64,000 nt of DNA from Paucimonas sp. (GTDB taxonomy: Bacteria > Pseudomonadota > Gammaproteobacteria > Pseudomonadales > Pseudomonadaceae). Shown one piece after another: positions 20,974 to 29,840 of this stretch (positions are counted from its first letter, which is position 1; each line of letters begins with the position of its first letter). The notes under the pieces are model-generated. The model was not told the DNA's origin and did no database searches. It worked only from the letters and a program-made list of their open reading frames with translations. A program made the translations under genes and the position numbers. The stretch covers positions 48,211 through 112,210 of the forward strand of contig JAIRVG010000063.1 of the NCBI GenBank assembly GCA_031253995.1, read 5' to 3'.

Positions 20974-21642
20974 TTACTTCCCGCCGCGCGCCTTGACCAC
21001 CTGCTCCAGGAAGGTCGGGAATTGCGCCGCTTTCGCTTCATTGATCCCGGCCATGTGCAGGTTCTGCGCCAGCAGGTCCAGCAGCGCCCGGGCCTGCGGG
21101 AAGTCTTCCAGCACGTCCACGCCATGCACCTTCTTGCCCACGGCACGGGCCAGGTCGACGCTGAAGGCGAAATAGATGTCCGCCACGGTGAAGCTGTCGC
21201 CCGCCACGTACGGGGCGAAGGCACCTGCGCGCTTGAGCGCGGCAAGGCCGGCCTGCAGCTCGGTCCAGGCCTTGGTCTTGATGTCTTCCGGCACTTCGGC
21301 CCCGAAGAACGCCTGCGGATACAGGGCACGGGCCGTCAGCTCGATGTACAGCTCGATTTCCTTGGCCAGTTCCCAGACCTTGGCCCGGGCGAACGGGTCG
21401 GCCGGCAACAGCGGCTTGCCGCCCTGGGTCTGCTCGATGTAGTCGAGGATCACCGCGGTTTCGCTGATGAAACCGTGCTCGGTCTCCAGCACCGGCACCT
21501 TGCCGCGCGGGCTGATCTTCAGCGAATCCGCGACCTGTCCGCCAAAAAACAGCACTTCTTCGAACGGCAGGCCTTTTTCCAGCAGCGCCAGTTTGACCAT
21601 GTTGTAGTAGTTGCTGACCGCGAATCCATGAAGCTTGAGCAT
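20974..21642 (-). CDS. Glutathione S-transferase family protein
   Basis: 222 residues. The N-terminal thioredoxin-like half begins MLKLHGFAVSNYYNMVKLALLEKGLPFEEV, with Ser9 in the usual catalytic position, and continues with GKVPVLETEHGFISETAVILDYIE, the cis-Pro and the Glu-Thr/Ser glutathione gamma-glutamyl site. The C-terminal helical domain contains YVAGDSFTVADIYFAF, the N-capping box motif. The substrate is not deducible. It is a single gene convergent with argH. Confidence 0.92.
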   Translation of the reverse strand: MLKLHGFAVSNYYNMVKLALLEKGLPFEEVLFFGGQVADSLKISPRGKVPVLETEHGFISETAVILDYIEQTQGGKPLLPADPFARAKVWELAKEIELYIELTARALYPQAFFGAEVPEDIKTKAWTELQAGLAALKRAGAFAPYVAGDSFTVADIYFAFSVDLARAVGKKVHGVDVLEDFPQARALLDLLAQNLHMAGINEAKAAQFPTFLEQVVKARGGK

Positions 21643-21791
21643 GTGGAACAGCCTCCAGGCCGTAAGGGGGTTGGCCGTGTCGTTATAGCCGCAATGGCCG
21701 TGGACTGACCAGCATCATGCACCCGGCAGATAGCCCGGCATTGTCGCGCAGGGCGTGGCACACTGGCCGCCTCACCCAGAGGAGCGCGCCC

Positions 21792-22076
21792 ATGAGCGAC
21801 CACGATATCGACCACGACGAAGAAGAAGCCTTCGCCGAGTCGACCCTGACCCAGGCCATCGAGAACCAGATCGAAAGCGGCGAGCCGCCGGCGGCCAAGG
21901 CGGCGTTCAACAAGCTGACCCTGGTCGGCTACGAGCGCGAGGACATCCTCAACCTCATGGCCCATGTGCTGGCCATCGAAATCGACGCCATGCTCGACGA
22001 AGACCGTCCGTTCAATACCGAATGGTACGAAACCGCGCTGCGCGCCCTGCCCGAGCTGCCGCCGGAAAAAGACTGA
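21792..22076 (+). CDS. Conserved hypothetical acidic protein
   Basis: 94 residues from the ATG at 21792, after AGAGGAGCGCGCCC. The N-terminus is strikingly acidic (DHDIDHDEEEAFAE), followed by helices TLTQAIENQIESG and FNKLTLVGYEREDILNLMAHVLAIEIDAML. I recognise it as a widespread Pseudomonas small protein but know no function. The dense acidic residues could mean a nucleic-acid mimic or metal-handling role; this is speculation. The next small gene starts 87 bp downstream. Confidence 0.75.
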   Translation: MSDHDIDHDEEEAFAESTLTQAIENQIESGEPPAAKAAFNKLTLVGYEREDILNLMAHVLAIEIDAMLDEDRPFNTEWYETALRALPELPPEKD

Positions 22077-22163
22077 CGCAGATGCGGGCGAGGCTGACTA
22101 CACTGCAAGTCCAGGCATCCGCAGAGGTGCCACCCTCCTAAATTCTTGAAGTCCGGAGTACCT

Positions 22164-22409
22164 ATGTCGTTTACCCCCGAGTTGGTTGCCGAACTGGAAA
22201 TTCTCGCGCTGTTCAACCTCGACAGCACCCAGGAAGGACTTAAGGTCCACACCACCGCCGCGCCCCAGGCCATCGCCGCGGCCAAGCGCCTGCATGAAAA
22301 ACAGCTGATCACCCAGCCCGATGGCGGCTACCTGACCAGCCTTGGCATCGACGCCGCCCAGGCCACCCAGCAATTGCTGACCATCCTCAACGTCTCCGAA
22401 ACCGCCTGA
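22164..22409 (+). CDS. TIGR02647 family protein
   Basis: 81 residues from the ATG at 22164, preceded by CCGGAGTACCT. The sequence MSFTPELVAELEILALFNLD followed by AAPQAIAAAKRLHEKQLI and GYLTSLGIDAAQATQQLL matches TIGR02647, a small gammaproteobacterial family. The arrangement of helices with a short beta wing (LITQPDGGYLT) resembles a winged-helix module, so DNA binding is possible but unproven. Confidence 0.82.
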   Translation: MSFTPELVAELEILALFNLDSTQEGLKVHTTAAPQAIAAAKRLHEKQLITQPDGGYLTSLGIDAAQATQQLLTILNVSETA

Positions 22410-22584
22410 TTCCCGACCACCACGGCGAGCCCAGCGCGCCACGCGACGGGCTTGCCGCGACAGATTCGGCGGCGCCGACAGACGGCGCTGGGAATCTGGC
22501 GTCAAAAATAAAATAGCGCTTATCGCCACCCACCCTCAGCGGCTAAACTCGCCCGTGCCTTCCTGACGGCCGGTTAAGCTTGCG

Positions 22585-25440
22585 ATGAATCTCCCTCACG
22601 AAATCCGCCCTGACCTCGACCAGGGCATCGACCGCAAGGTCCTCAATCAGCTGCGCAAGCGCTTCCTGGATCTCAACCAGGGCCGCCTGGCCCGTGCCAT
22701 GGAAGGGCTGTCCAGCCGCCAGCAGCAGGTGCTGACCCTGCTGCCGCTGTTTTTCCACGTCAATCATCCGCTGCTGCCCGGCTATGTCTCCAGCAACACT
22801 CCGGCGGGCGTCTCGGCCTATGAGCCGAGTCCGCTGGCCCTGGCCGAAGCCCAGCGCCTGACCCGTTCGTTCTCCTACAAGGGCAAGCGCGGCGACAACC
22901 CGCTGCCGATCCACGGCCTGTATCTCATGGGCAGCCTGGGCACCCTGGCCCAGGCGGAACAGAGCGACATGGACATCTGGGTCTGCCACGCCCCGGACCT
23001 CGGCGAAAACGCGGTCGCCGAGCTGCGCAAGAAATGCCAGCTGCTGGAGGCCTGGGCCGCCAGCCAGGGGGCCGAGGCGCACCTGTTCCTGATCGAGCCC
23101 CGGCAGTTCGTCACCGGCGAGCGTGACAGCCGCCTGAGTTCCGACGACTGCGGCACCACCCAGCATTACCTGCTGCTGGACGAGTTCTACCGCACCGCGA
23201 TCTGGCTGGCCGGGCGCACCCCGCTGTGGTGGCTGGTACCGGTGTACGAGGAAGGCAACTACGCGCATTACACCCAGACCCTGCTGTCCAAGCGCTTCGT
23301 GCGCTGCGACGAAGTCCTCGACCTGGGCCACCTGGCGCATATCCCGCCTGGCGAATTCGTCGGCGCCGGATTGTGGCAATTGTTCAAGGGCATCGAATCG
23401 CCCTACAAGTCGGTGCTCAAGCTGCTGCTGACCGAGGTCTACGCCAGCGAGCACCCGGACGTGCGCTGCCTGAGCCTGCACTTCAAGCAGGCGGTGTTCG
23501 CCAACGTCCTGGATATCGACGAGCTGGACCCGTACATGATGGTCTACCGGCGCATCGAGCAATACCTGCAACGGCGCAACGAGACCCAGCGCCTGGAACT
23601 GGTGCGGCGCAGCCTGTACCTGAAGGTCAACCGCAAGATCAGCCAGCTGGCCCGGCAAAAACCCAACTGGCAGAGCGAACTGCTGGAGCGCCTCATCCAC
23701 GAATGGGGCTGGGACGAGCGGCAACTGGCGCTGCTCGACAGCCGCAGCCAGTGGAAGGTGCGCCAGGTGGCCGCCGAGCGCCGGGTGCTGGTGGCCGAGC
23801 TGAACCACAGCTACCGCTTCCTCGACCAGTTCGCACGCAACCTCGGCGCCATCGCGCGGATCGACCAGCGCGACCTGAACATCCTCGGCCGCCGCCTCTA
23901 CGCCGCCTTCGAGCGCCGTGCCGGCAAGGTCGAGTTCGTCAACCCGGGGGTCGCCCCGGACCTGGCCGAAGACACCCTGACCCTGGTCCAGTCCCCCGAC
24001 CGCAAGGAGCCGGGCCAGCGCCACTGGGGCCTGTACAACGGCAACCTGGGCGTGCACGAGTGGGAGCACTTCACCCCGATCAAGCGCACCCGCGACCTGC
24101 TCGACCTGCTGGCCTGGGCGCACCGCAACGGCGTTATCGACAGCGCCACGCGCCTGGCCCTGCATCCGGGCGACAGCGACCTGAGCGAATACGAGCTGTT
24201 CCACCTGATGGGCAGCCTGCAGCAAAGCGTGACCTTGCCGCTGAGTACCGTGAGCGACGCGCGCCTCCTGCGTCCGAGCGTGGCCGACGAGGTGCTGTTG
24301 CTGGTCAACGTCGGTGTCGACCCGCTGCGCCATCACCGCGACCTGAACATCCTGATGACCACCGAGCGCACCGACTCGCTGAGCTACGCCGGGGTCCGCG
24401 AGAACCTGGTACTGACCCTGGACCAGGTCACCCTCAACAGCTGGAACGAAGTGCAGGTGCTGCGCTACGAAGGCGAGCACGCGCTGCTGCGCTGCGTGCG
24501 GGATTATCTCAACAGCCTCGACAACAGCCGCGTGGACGGCCCGCACCGGCCGAAACTGCGGGTGCGCAGCTTCTGCCACAACCGCGCCATGGCCATCGCC
24601 CAGCGGGTCGAGGAAGTCTTCACCAACGCCCTGGCCCTGTTCGACCAGCGCCTGGAACACCGCTACCTGATCCAGGTGCAGCAGCACACCCACGTGCTGG
24701 AGCTGTACCGCAGCGGGGTCAACCTGGTGTCGCTGGACAGCCAGGCCGCCCTGCTCGCCTGGCTCGGCGAGGAACGCAGCGCCTACAGCCCGCTGGAACT
24801 GGACGCCAACGTCCTGGAAGACCACGACCTGGCACTGGTCCTGCCGATGGGCCAGCCGCAATGCGTGCAGGTGTTCTACCGGGTACAGGACGCCTGGGCG
24901 GATGTCTATGTGCTGGACGAATACAACGCCCTGTGGCAGCAGCGCCTGCCCTACCATGACGAAAGCAGCCTGTTGCTACCGTTGCAGCGATTCCTGCAGG
25001 CCGTGGTGTTCCGCCGCAATGCGCGCCTGCCGATGGACGAGCAGCAGGCCCATCCGCTGGATACCCTGTATTACCGGCTGCTGCCTTCCGGGAACGGGCG
25101 GGTCCGCCACGTGGAGCCCTGGCAGGCGCCGGAGCTGGGGCTGGACCTGCCCTACTACGAGGTCCAGGCGATCATCCAGGCCGCGACGGACAACGCCATG
25201 CACGTCACCCTGTACTGCAACCAGAAAGAGTTTTCCGAACTGGACCACGGCGACCAGCTGTATGCCGTGGTCGCTCGCGAAATCATCGAGCAGCGCCGCG
25301 ATGCCCAGCGCTACCGCTGCTACATCACCGACCTCGACCTGTCCGACCTGCTTGCCGATGGCCTGGACTCGACCATTCTCTACCTGCGCTACAAGCAGGA
25401 TCTGGAGCGGTTGCTGAACCAGGCGCTGGCGGCGGTGTGA
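22585..25440 (+). CDS. cyaA: Class I adenylate cyclase
   Basis: 951 residues. The N-terminal catalytic half carries the nucleotidyltransferase motif GSLGTLAQAEQSDMDIWVCH (Gly-Ser plus Asp-x-Asp metal ligands, about residues 116-135) and EVYASEHPDVRCLSLHFKQAVF. The C-terminal half is the regulatory part, which in E. coli responds to the glucose PTS. It makes cAMP for the Vfr/CRP regulator. The stop codon directly abuts that of the convergent rnk gene. Confidence 0.95.
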   Translation: MNLPHEIRPDLDQGIDRKVLNQLRKRFLDLNQGRLARAMEGLSSRQQQVLTLLPLFFHVNHPLLPGYVSSNTPAGVSAYEPSPLALAEAQRLTRSFSYKGKRGDNPLPIHGLYLMGSLGTLAQAEQSDMDIWVCHAPDLGENAVAELRKKCQLLEAWAASQGAEAHLFLIEPRQFVTGERDSRLSSDDCGTTQHYLLLDEFYRTAIWLAGRTPLWWLVPVYEEGNYAHYTQTLLSKRFVRCDEVLDLGHLAHIPPGEFVGAGLWQLFKGIESPYKSVLKLLLTEVYASEHPDVRCLSLHFKQAVFANVLDIDELDPYMMVYRRIEQYLQRRNETQRLELVRRSLYLKVNRKISQLARQKPNWQSELLERLIHEWGWDERQLALLDSRSQWKVRQVAAERRVLVAELNHSYRFLDQFARNLGAIARIDQRDLNILGRRLYAAFERRAGKVEFVNPGVAPDLAEDTLTLVQSPDRKEPGQRHWGLYNGNLGVHEWEHFTPIKRTRDLLDLLAWAHRNGVIDSATRLALHPGDSDLSEYELFHLMGSLQQSVTLPLSTVSDARLLRPSVADEVLLLVNVGVDPLRHHRDLNILMTTERTDSLSYAGVRENLVLTLDQVTLNSWNEVQVLRYEGEHALLRCVRDYLNSLDNSRVDGPHRPKLRVRSFCHNRAMAIAQRVEEVFTNALALFDQRLEHRYLIQVQQHTHVLELYRSGVNLVSLDSQAALLAWLGEERSAYSPLELDANVLEDHDLALVLPMGQPQCVQVFYRVQDAWADVYVLDEYNALWQQRLPYHDESSLLLPLQRFLQAVVFRRNARLPMDEQQAHPLDTLYYRLLPSGNGRVRHVEPWQAPELGLDLPYYEVQAIIQAATDNAMHVTLYCNQKEFSELDHGDQLYAVVAREIIEQRRDAQRYRCYITDLDLSDLLADGLDSTILYLRYKQDLERLLNQALAAV

Positions 25441-25851
25441 TCAGAGGTCGAAGTCGCCCGCCGCTTCCGGCTGGTATTCGACTTCCAGCAGCTTGAGCTT
25501 GAGGGTCTTGCCGCCGGGGGCCGGCCAGTCGATCTGCTCGCCCACCGACAGACCCAGCAGGGCGCAGCCGATCGGCGCGAGGATCGACACGTTGCCGTCC
25601 TTGCCGGCGTCCTGCGGGTAGACCAGGGTCAGGTGGTAGTCCTTGCCGCTGGCTTCCTCGCGGCAGTGCACGCGGGAATTCATGGTCACCACCCCGGCGG
25701 GGATTTCCTCATGGCCCACCACCTGCCCGGCGCGGTCCAGCTCGCCCTGCAGGGCTTCCACGCCCGGCGTGCTTTCGTCGAGGCTGTCGATCAGGCGCTC
25801 AAGACGTTGCACGTCCAAACGGGTGAGAGTGAGGGAAGGTTTGGTGCTCAT
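25441..25851 (-). CDS. rnk: Rnk, nucleoside diphosphate kinase regulator
   Basis: 136 residues from the ATG at 25851 (MSTKPSLTLTRLDVQRLERLID); the frame is open further upstream but that part crosses a terminator-like hairpin. The N-terminal coiled coil and the GreA-like C-terminal FKBP domain (LTLVYPQDAGKDGNVSILAPIGCALLGLSVG) identify Rnk. Rnk binds RNA polymerase like a Gre factor without anti-pausing activity; in P. aeruginosa and E. coli it affects Ndk levels and alginate. A strong hairpin lies 38 bp upstream of the start. Confidence 0.92.
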   Translation of the reverse strand: MSTKPSLTLTRLDVQRLERLIDSLDESTPGVEALQGELDRAGQVVGHEEIPAGVVTMNSRVHCREEASGKDYHLTLVYPQDAGKDGNVSILAPIGCALLGLSVGEQIDWPAPGGKTLKLKLLEVEYQPEAAGDFDL

Positions 25852-25888
25852 GATCCAGTCAGACTCCTTTTGGCAGATCGAATAAAGC

Positions 25889-25914
25889 AAAACCCCGCCC
25901 AAGGGCGGGGTTTT
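25889..25914. terminator. Perfect bidirectional intrinsic terminator in the rnk leader
   Basis: AAAACCCCGCCC (25889-25900) pairs perfectly with GGGCGGGGTTTT (25903-25914) around a 2-nt loop, with T tracts on either strand. It lies 38 bp upstream of the rnk ATG. It may end transcription coming from cyaY-DUF1289, or attenuate rnk. Confidence 0.85.
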
Positions 25915-25974
25915 CGAATGTTCGGCAGCGGGCCGATATGAGGCTGACACTACCATAGCCGGGCAATTTCACAA

Positions 25975-26101
25975 GGCCTCATCGCTGGCAAGCCAGCTCC
26001 CACAGGGTTCAGCGGCGCCGCGAACACTGGACTGCCCCCCAAGTGTCCAACTTCTTGGGAGCAGTCCACACTGTGGGAGCTGGCTTGCCAGCGATGAGGC
26101 C
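25975..26101. repeat. Inverted REP pair with nested stem
   Basis: Perfect 31-bp arms 25975-26005 and 26071-26101, each containing TCGCTGGCAAGCCAGCTCCC or its complement. Inside, GGACTGC (26029-26035) pairs with GCAGTCC (26061-26067), flanking a CCCCCAAG/CTTGGG extension. The unit lies between rnk and the DUF1289 gene. Confidence 0.85.
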
Positions 26102-26119
26102 AGCGAAGGCCCTGAAGAG

Positions 26120-26338
26120 TCAGGAGCCAGTCGCAGCCAGCCGCCGCACACTGGCCTCGGCGCAAATCTCCCGCCGCCGCTGGTCATCCGCCGAGCGCCA
26201 CTCGCGAATATGCTCCACATGGCGGAAACAGCCGATGCACACCCGCGCCTCATCCAGGCGACAGGTGCTGATGCACGGCGACTTCACCGCCGGGCTGACA
26301 TTGCTGTACAGCGGCTTGGCCGGTCGAACCTCGCTCAT
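26120..26338 (-). CDS. DUF1289 domain protein
   Basis: 72 residues from the ATG at 26338 (MSEVRPAKPLYSNVSPAVKSPC). The Cys-rich core CISTCRLDEARVCIGCFRHVEHIREW, spaced C-x3-C-x7-C-x2-C, is diagnostic of DUF1289 and probably binds a metal or iron-sulfur centre. Function unknown. It sits one base after the cyaY stop, so it is co-transcribed with the iron-donor frataxin gene; that linkage fits a role in iron or Fe-S metabolism. Confidence 0.87.
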   Translation of the reverse strand: MSEVRPAKPLYSNVSPAVKSPCISTCRLDEARVCIGCFRHVEHIREWRSADDQRRREICAEASVRRLAATGS

Positions 26339-26339
26339 C

Positions 26340-26672
26340 TCAGATCTCTTCGAAATCGAGCTTTTCGCCGGCACGTTCCCAGACGATGCGCTCCAGCATC
26401 TCGCCCAGCAGTTCCTCGGTCTTCTCGCAGACCCATTTGCCGCTTTCTTCGTCGTAGTCGAAGTGGAAACCGCCGGAACGGTCGGCCAGCCACAGCTGGC
26501 GCAGCGGCTCCTGGCGGCTGAAGATCAGCTGGGCGCCGTTGTCGAACTTGACGGTCAGCACGCCGGCCGAGTTTTCCATGTCCAGGTCCATGTCGCTCTC
26601 ATCGAACAGGTCTTCCAGTGCCTGTTGGGTCGCGTCTACCAGATCGTGAAAACGCGCTTCGCTCAAACTCAT
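26340..26672 (-). CDS. cyaY: CyaY, bacterial frataxin
   Basis: 110 residues from the ATG at 26672 (MSLSEARFHDLVDATQQALED), preceded by a CAGGAAC-type complement ribosome site. The acidic first helix (DLFDESDMDLDMENSAG) and the beta-sheet motif FDNGAQLIFSRQEPLRQLWLA followed by GGFHFDY are typical of frataxin. It binds iron and modulates the IscS-based Fe-S assembly machine. Divergent from lptM/lysA. Confidence 0.94.
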   Translation of the reverse strand: MSLSEARFHDLVDATQQALEDLFDESDMDLDMENSAGVLTVKFDNGAQLIFSRQEPLRQLWLADRSGGFHFDYDEESGKWVCEKTEELLGEMLERIVWERAGEKLDFEEI

Positions 26673-26859
26673 TGCAGGAACCTCGAAAAATGTCTGCTCA
26701 ACACGCAAGCCGGGCAAGATACGAGCGCTTCGCCACGAATGCAAAGACAAACGCCACGCCCCGGGCACACCGCCCGACGGCTGGCCGGCTACATAGGCAA
26801 GGCGCCGGGGGCTCGGTATACTCCGGCGCAATACTGCTTTGAATCAAAGGATTTCGCCA

Positions 26860-26997
26860 ATGAAGCGCCTGATTTCCTCCCTCGCGGCGCTCGTCGCGAT
26901 TGCCTGCCTCGTCTCCGCCTGCGGCCAGAAAGGCCCACTGTACCTTCCTGATGACAGCAAGGACGGCAAGAAGTCGCAATCGCACCAGCACCAGTAA
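26860..26997 (+). CDS. lptM: LptM (YifL-like), LPS translocon lipoprotein
   Basis: 45 residues, missed by length filters. MKRLISSLAALVAIACLVSAC is a lipoprotein signal with lipid Cys21, followed by the invariant GQKGPLYLP of LptM and a short charged tail. LptM helps LptD form its native disulfides in the outer-membrane LPS transporter. It starts after CAAAGGATTTCGCCA and ends 9 bp before lysA, the same linkage as in many proteobacteria (P. aeruginosa lppL-lysA). Confidence 0.92.
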   Translation: MKRLISSLAALVAIACLVSACGQKGPLYLPDDSKDGKKSQSHQHQ

Positions 26998-27006
26998 GGG
27001 ACCCCG

Positions 27007-28254
27007 ATGGACGCTTTCAACTACCGCGACGGCCAGCTGTTCGCGGAAGGTGTGGGCCTGTCGGCGCTCGCCGAACGCTTCGGCACCCCGACCTACGTGT
27101 ACTCCCGTGCCCATATCGAGGCCCAGTACCGTAGCTACGCCGATGCCCTCCAAGGCACCTCGCACCTGGTCTGCTTCGCGGTCAAGGCCAACTCCAACCT
27201 GGGCGTGCTGAACGTCCTGGCGCGCCTCGGCGCGGGCTTCGACATCGTTTCCGGCGGCGAGCTGGAACGCGTCCTCGCTGCCGGTGGCCGCGCCGATCGC
27301 GTGGTCTTCTCCGGCGTCGGCAAGACCCGCGCGGACATGCGCCGCGCCCTCGAAGTCGGCGTGCACTGCTTCAACGTCGAGTCCACCGAGGAGCTGGAGC
27401 GCCTGCAGCAGGTCGCCGCCGAAATGGACGTGCGCGCCCCGGTATCGCTGCGGGTCAACCCGGACGTCGATGCCGGCACCCACCCGTACATCTCCACCGG
27501 CCTGAAAGAGAACAAGTTCGGCATCGCCATCGCCGATGCCGAAGAGGTCTACATCCGCGCCGCGCAGCTGCCGAACCTGGAAATCGTCGGCGTCGACTGC
27601 CACATCGGTTCGCAACTGACCACGCTTGAGCCCTTCCTCGACGCCCTCGACCGCATCCTGATGCTGGTCGACCGCCTCGGCGACTGCGGCATCCTGCTCA
27701 ACCACCTGGACCTGGGCGGCGGCCTCGGCGTGCGCTACCGCGACGAACAGCCACCGCTGGCCGGCGACTACATCAAGGCCGTGCGCGAGCGCCTGGGCGA
27801 TCGCGACCTGGCCCTGGTCTTCGAGCCGGGCCGGCACATCGTGGCCAACGCCGGCGTGCTGCTGACCCGCGTGGAATACCTCAAGCACACCGAGCACAAG
27901 GACTTCGCCATCGTCGACGCGGCGATGAACGACCTGATCCGCCCGGCCCTGTACCAGGCCTGGATGGACGTCAGCGCCGTACAGCCGCGTGACGGCGAAA
28001 CGCGCACCTACGACGTGGTCGGGCCGATCTGCGAGACCGGCGACTTCCTCGCCAAGGACCGCGCCCTGAACCTGGCCGAAGGCGACCTGCTGGCCGTTCG
28101 CTCCGCGGGCGCCTATGGTTTCGTCATGAGCTCCAACTACAACACCCGTGGCCGCTGCGCCGAAGTGCTGGTCGATGGCGACCAGGCGTTCGAAGTGCGC
28201 CGCCGCGAGACCGTAGCCGAGCTGTTCGCCGGCGAAAGCCTGCTGCCGGAGTGA
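27007..28254 (+). CDS. lysA: Diaminopimelate decarboxylase
   Basis: 415 residues. PLP-dependent fold III enzyme with the cofactor lysine in CFAVKANSN, the substrate and phosphate motifs HIGSQLT, GGGLGVRY and EPGRHIVANAG, and the active-site CETGD in GPICETGDFLAKD. It makes L-lysine from meso-diaminopimelate. It is followed 4 bp later by dapF, which makes its substrate, so the two final steps of the pathway are coupled. Confidence 0.97.
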   Translation: MDAFNYRDGQLFAEGVGLSALAERFGTPTYVYSRAHIEAQYRSYADALQGTSHLVCFAVKANSNLGVLNVLARLGAGFDIVSGGELERVLAAGGRADRVVFSGVGKTRADMRRALEVGVHCFNVESTEELERLQQVAAEMDVRAPVSLRVNPDVDAGTHPYISTGLKENKFGIAIADAEEVYIRAAQLPNLEIVGVDCHIGSQLTTLEPFLDALDRILMLVDRLGDCGILLNHLDLGGGLGVRYRDEQPPLAGDYIKAVRERLGDRDLALVFEPGRHIVANAGVLLTRVEYLKHTEHKDFAIVDAAMNDLIRPALYQAWMDVSAVQPRDGETRTYDVVGPICETGDFLAKDRALNLAEGDLLAVRSAGAYGFVMSSNYNTRGRCAEVLVDGDQAFEVRRRETVAELFAGESLLPE

Positions 28255-28258
28255 CACG

Positions 28259-29089
28259 ATGCTTTTGCGTTTTACCAAGATGCACGGCCTGGGCAACGAC
28301 TTCATGGTCCTCGACCTGGTCAGCCAGCACGCGCATATCCAGCCCAAGCACGCCAAGGCGTGGGGTGACCGGCATACCGGGATCGGCTTCGACCAGTTGC
28401 TGATCGTCGAGGCGCCGAGCAACCCGGAAGTGGACTTCCGCTACCGGATCTTCAACGCCGACGGTTCCGAAGTGGAGCAGTGCGGCAACGGCGCGCGCTG
28501 CTTCGCCCGCTTCGTGCTCGACAAGCGCCTGACCGCCAAGAAGCGCATCCGCGTGGAAACCAAGGGCGGCATCATCGAGCTGGACGTGCGCAACGACGGG
28601 CAGATCTGCGTCGACATGGGCCCGCCACGCCTGGTCCCGGCAGACATCCCGTTCCAGGCGCCGGCCCAGGCCCTGAGCTACCCGCTGGAAGTCGGCGGGC
28701 AGACCGTCGAGCTGGCCGCGGTGTCCATGGGCAACCCCCACGCCGTGCTGCGCGTCGATGACATCAACAGCGCCCCGGTCCACGACCTCGGCCCGCAGAT
28801 CGAGCACCACCCGCGCTTCCCGCAGCGGGTCAACGTCGGTTTCCTCCAGGTCATCGACCGCCACCGCGCCCAGCTGCGCGTGTGGGAGCGTGGCGCCGGG
28901 GAAACCCAGGCCTGCGGTACCGGCGCCTGCGCCGCCGCGGTGGCCGCGATCAGCCAGGGCTGGATGGATTCGCCGCTGCTCATCGACCTGCCCGGCGGAC
29001 GCCTGTCCATCGAGTGGGGCGGTCCGGGCAAGCCGGTGATGATGACCGGCCCGGCCGTTCGGGTGTATGAAGGACAGGTTCGTCTATGA
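28259..29089 (+). CDS. dapF: Diaminopimelate epimerase
   Basis: 276 residues. The two catalytic cysteines are in FNADGSEVEQCGNGARCFARF and GETQACGTGACAAAVA. Additional family marks: TKMHGLGNDFMVLD at the start and VSMGNPHAV. It interconverts LL- and meso-diaminopimelate for lysine and peptidoglycan. It lies in a compact block lptM-lysA-dapF-DUF484-xerC-HAD. Confidence 0.97.
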   Translation: MLLRFTKMHGLGNDFMVLDLVSQHAHIQPKHAKAWGDRHTGIGFDQLLIVEAPSNPEVDFRYRIFNADGSEVEQCGNGARCFARFVLDKRLTAKKRIRVETKGGIIELDVRNDGQICVDMGPPRLVPADIPFQAPAQALSYPLEVGGQTVELAAVSMGNPHAVLRVDDINSAPVHDLGPQIEHHPRFPQRVNVGFLQVIDRHRAQLRVWERGAGETQACGTGACAAAVAAISQGWMDSPLLIDLPGGRLSIEWGGPGKPVMMTGPAVRVYEGQVRL

Positions 29090-29102
29090 GTGAGTGCCAG
29101 CC

Positions 29103-29840
29103 ATGACCGATCAGCCCCAGGCGCCAGCCGCGGAACCCGACGATAACCTCGTGGAGGGCTCCACGCCCGACGTCGGGGCCGAGGCCGTGGTCGCTTACCT
29201 GCGCGCCCATCCCACCTTCTTCGCCGAGCATGACGAGCTGCTGCTCGACATGCGCATCCCCCACCAGCGCGGCGACAGCGTGTCGCTGGTGGAGCGCCAG
29301 CTGACGCTGCTGCGCGACCGCAACATCGAGATGCGCCACCGCCTCTCGCACCTGATGGATGTCGCCCGCGACAACGACCGGCTGTTCGAAAAGACCCGCC
29401 GGCTGATCCTCGACCTGCTCGACGCCGACAGCCTGGAAGCCGTGGTCATGGCCGTGGAAGACCGTCTGCGCCAGGACTTCCAGGTGCCCTTCGTCAGCCT
29501 TATCCTGTTCGGCGAGCACCCGACCCCGGTGGGCCGCTGGGTCAGCACCAGCGAAGCCCAGCAAGCCATCGGCGGCCTGCTCGGCGGTGGCAAGACCGTC
29601 AGCGGCAACCTGCGCGACCATGAGCTGGACTTCCTGTTCGGCGAGGCGCAGCGCAAGGAAGTCGGTTCCAGCGCGGTGGCGGCCCTGGACAACCAGGGGC
29701 TGCATGGCGTGCTGGCGATCGGCAGCCGCGATCCGCATCACTACAAGAGCAGCGTCGGCACCCTGTTCCTCGGCTATATCGCCGAAGTCCTCGGCCGCGT
29801 CGTGCCGCGCCTGGCCCAGACCCTGCGCCCGGTGCGCTGA
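29103..29840 (+). CDS. DUF484 family protein (GAF-like)
   Basis: 245 residues from the ATG at 29103. After an acidic N-terminus comes VVAYLRAHPTFFAEHDELLLDMRIPHQRGDSVSLVERQ, the DUF484 signature, then a coiled coil and a GAF-like domain ending SVGTLFLGYIAEVLGRVVPR. Function unknown; its constant position between dapF and xerC across gammaproteobacteria suggests a link with XerC. Its stop shares one base with the xerC start (TGATG). Confidence 0.9.
   Translation: MTDQPQAPAAEPDDNLVEGSTPDVGAEAVVAYLRAHPTFFAEHDELLLDMRIPHQRGDSVSLVERQLTLLRDRNIEMRHRLSHLMDVARDNDRLFEKTRRLILDLLDADSLEAVVMAVEDRLRQDFQVPFVSLILFGEHPTPVGRWVSTSEAQQAIGGLLGGGKTVSGNLRDHELDFLFGEAQRKEVGSSAVAALDNQGLHGVLAIGSRDPHHYKSSVGTLFLGYIAEVLGRVVPRLAQTLRPVR

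Noticed and set aside
22543..24957. 804-codon open frame antisense to cyaA
   Set aside because: It mirrors the third-position GC bias of cyaA, has no family resemblance and no separate promoter; the same applies to long antisense frames at 1531-3552, 8168-10180, 46681-48738, 51582-53153, 53307-55091 and 57649-59676.
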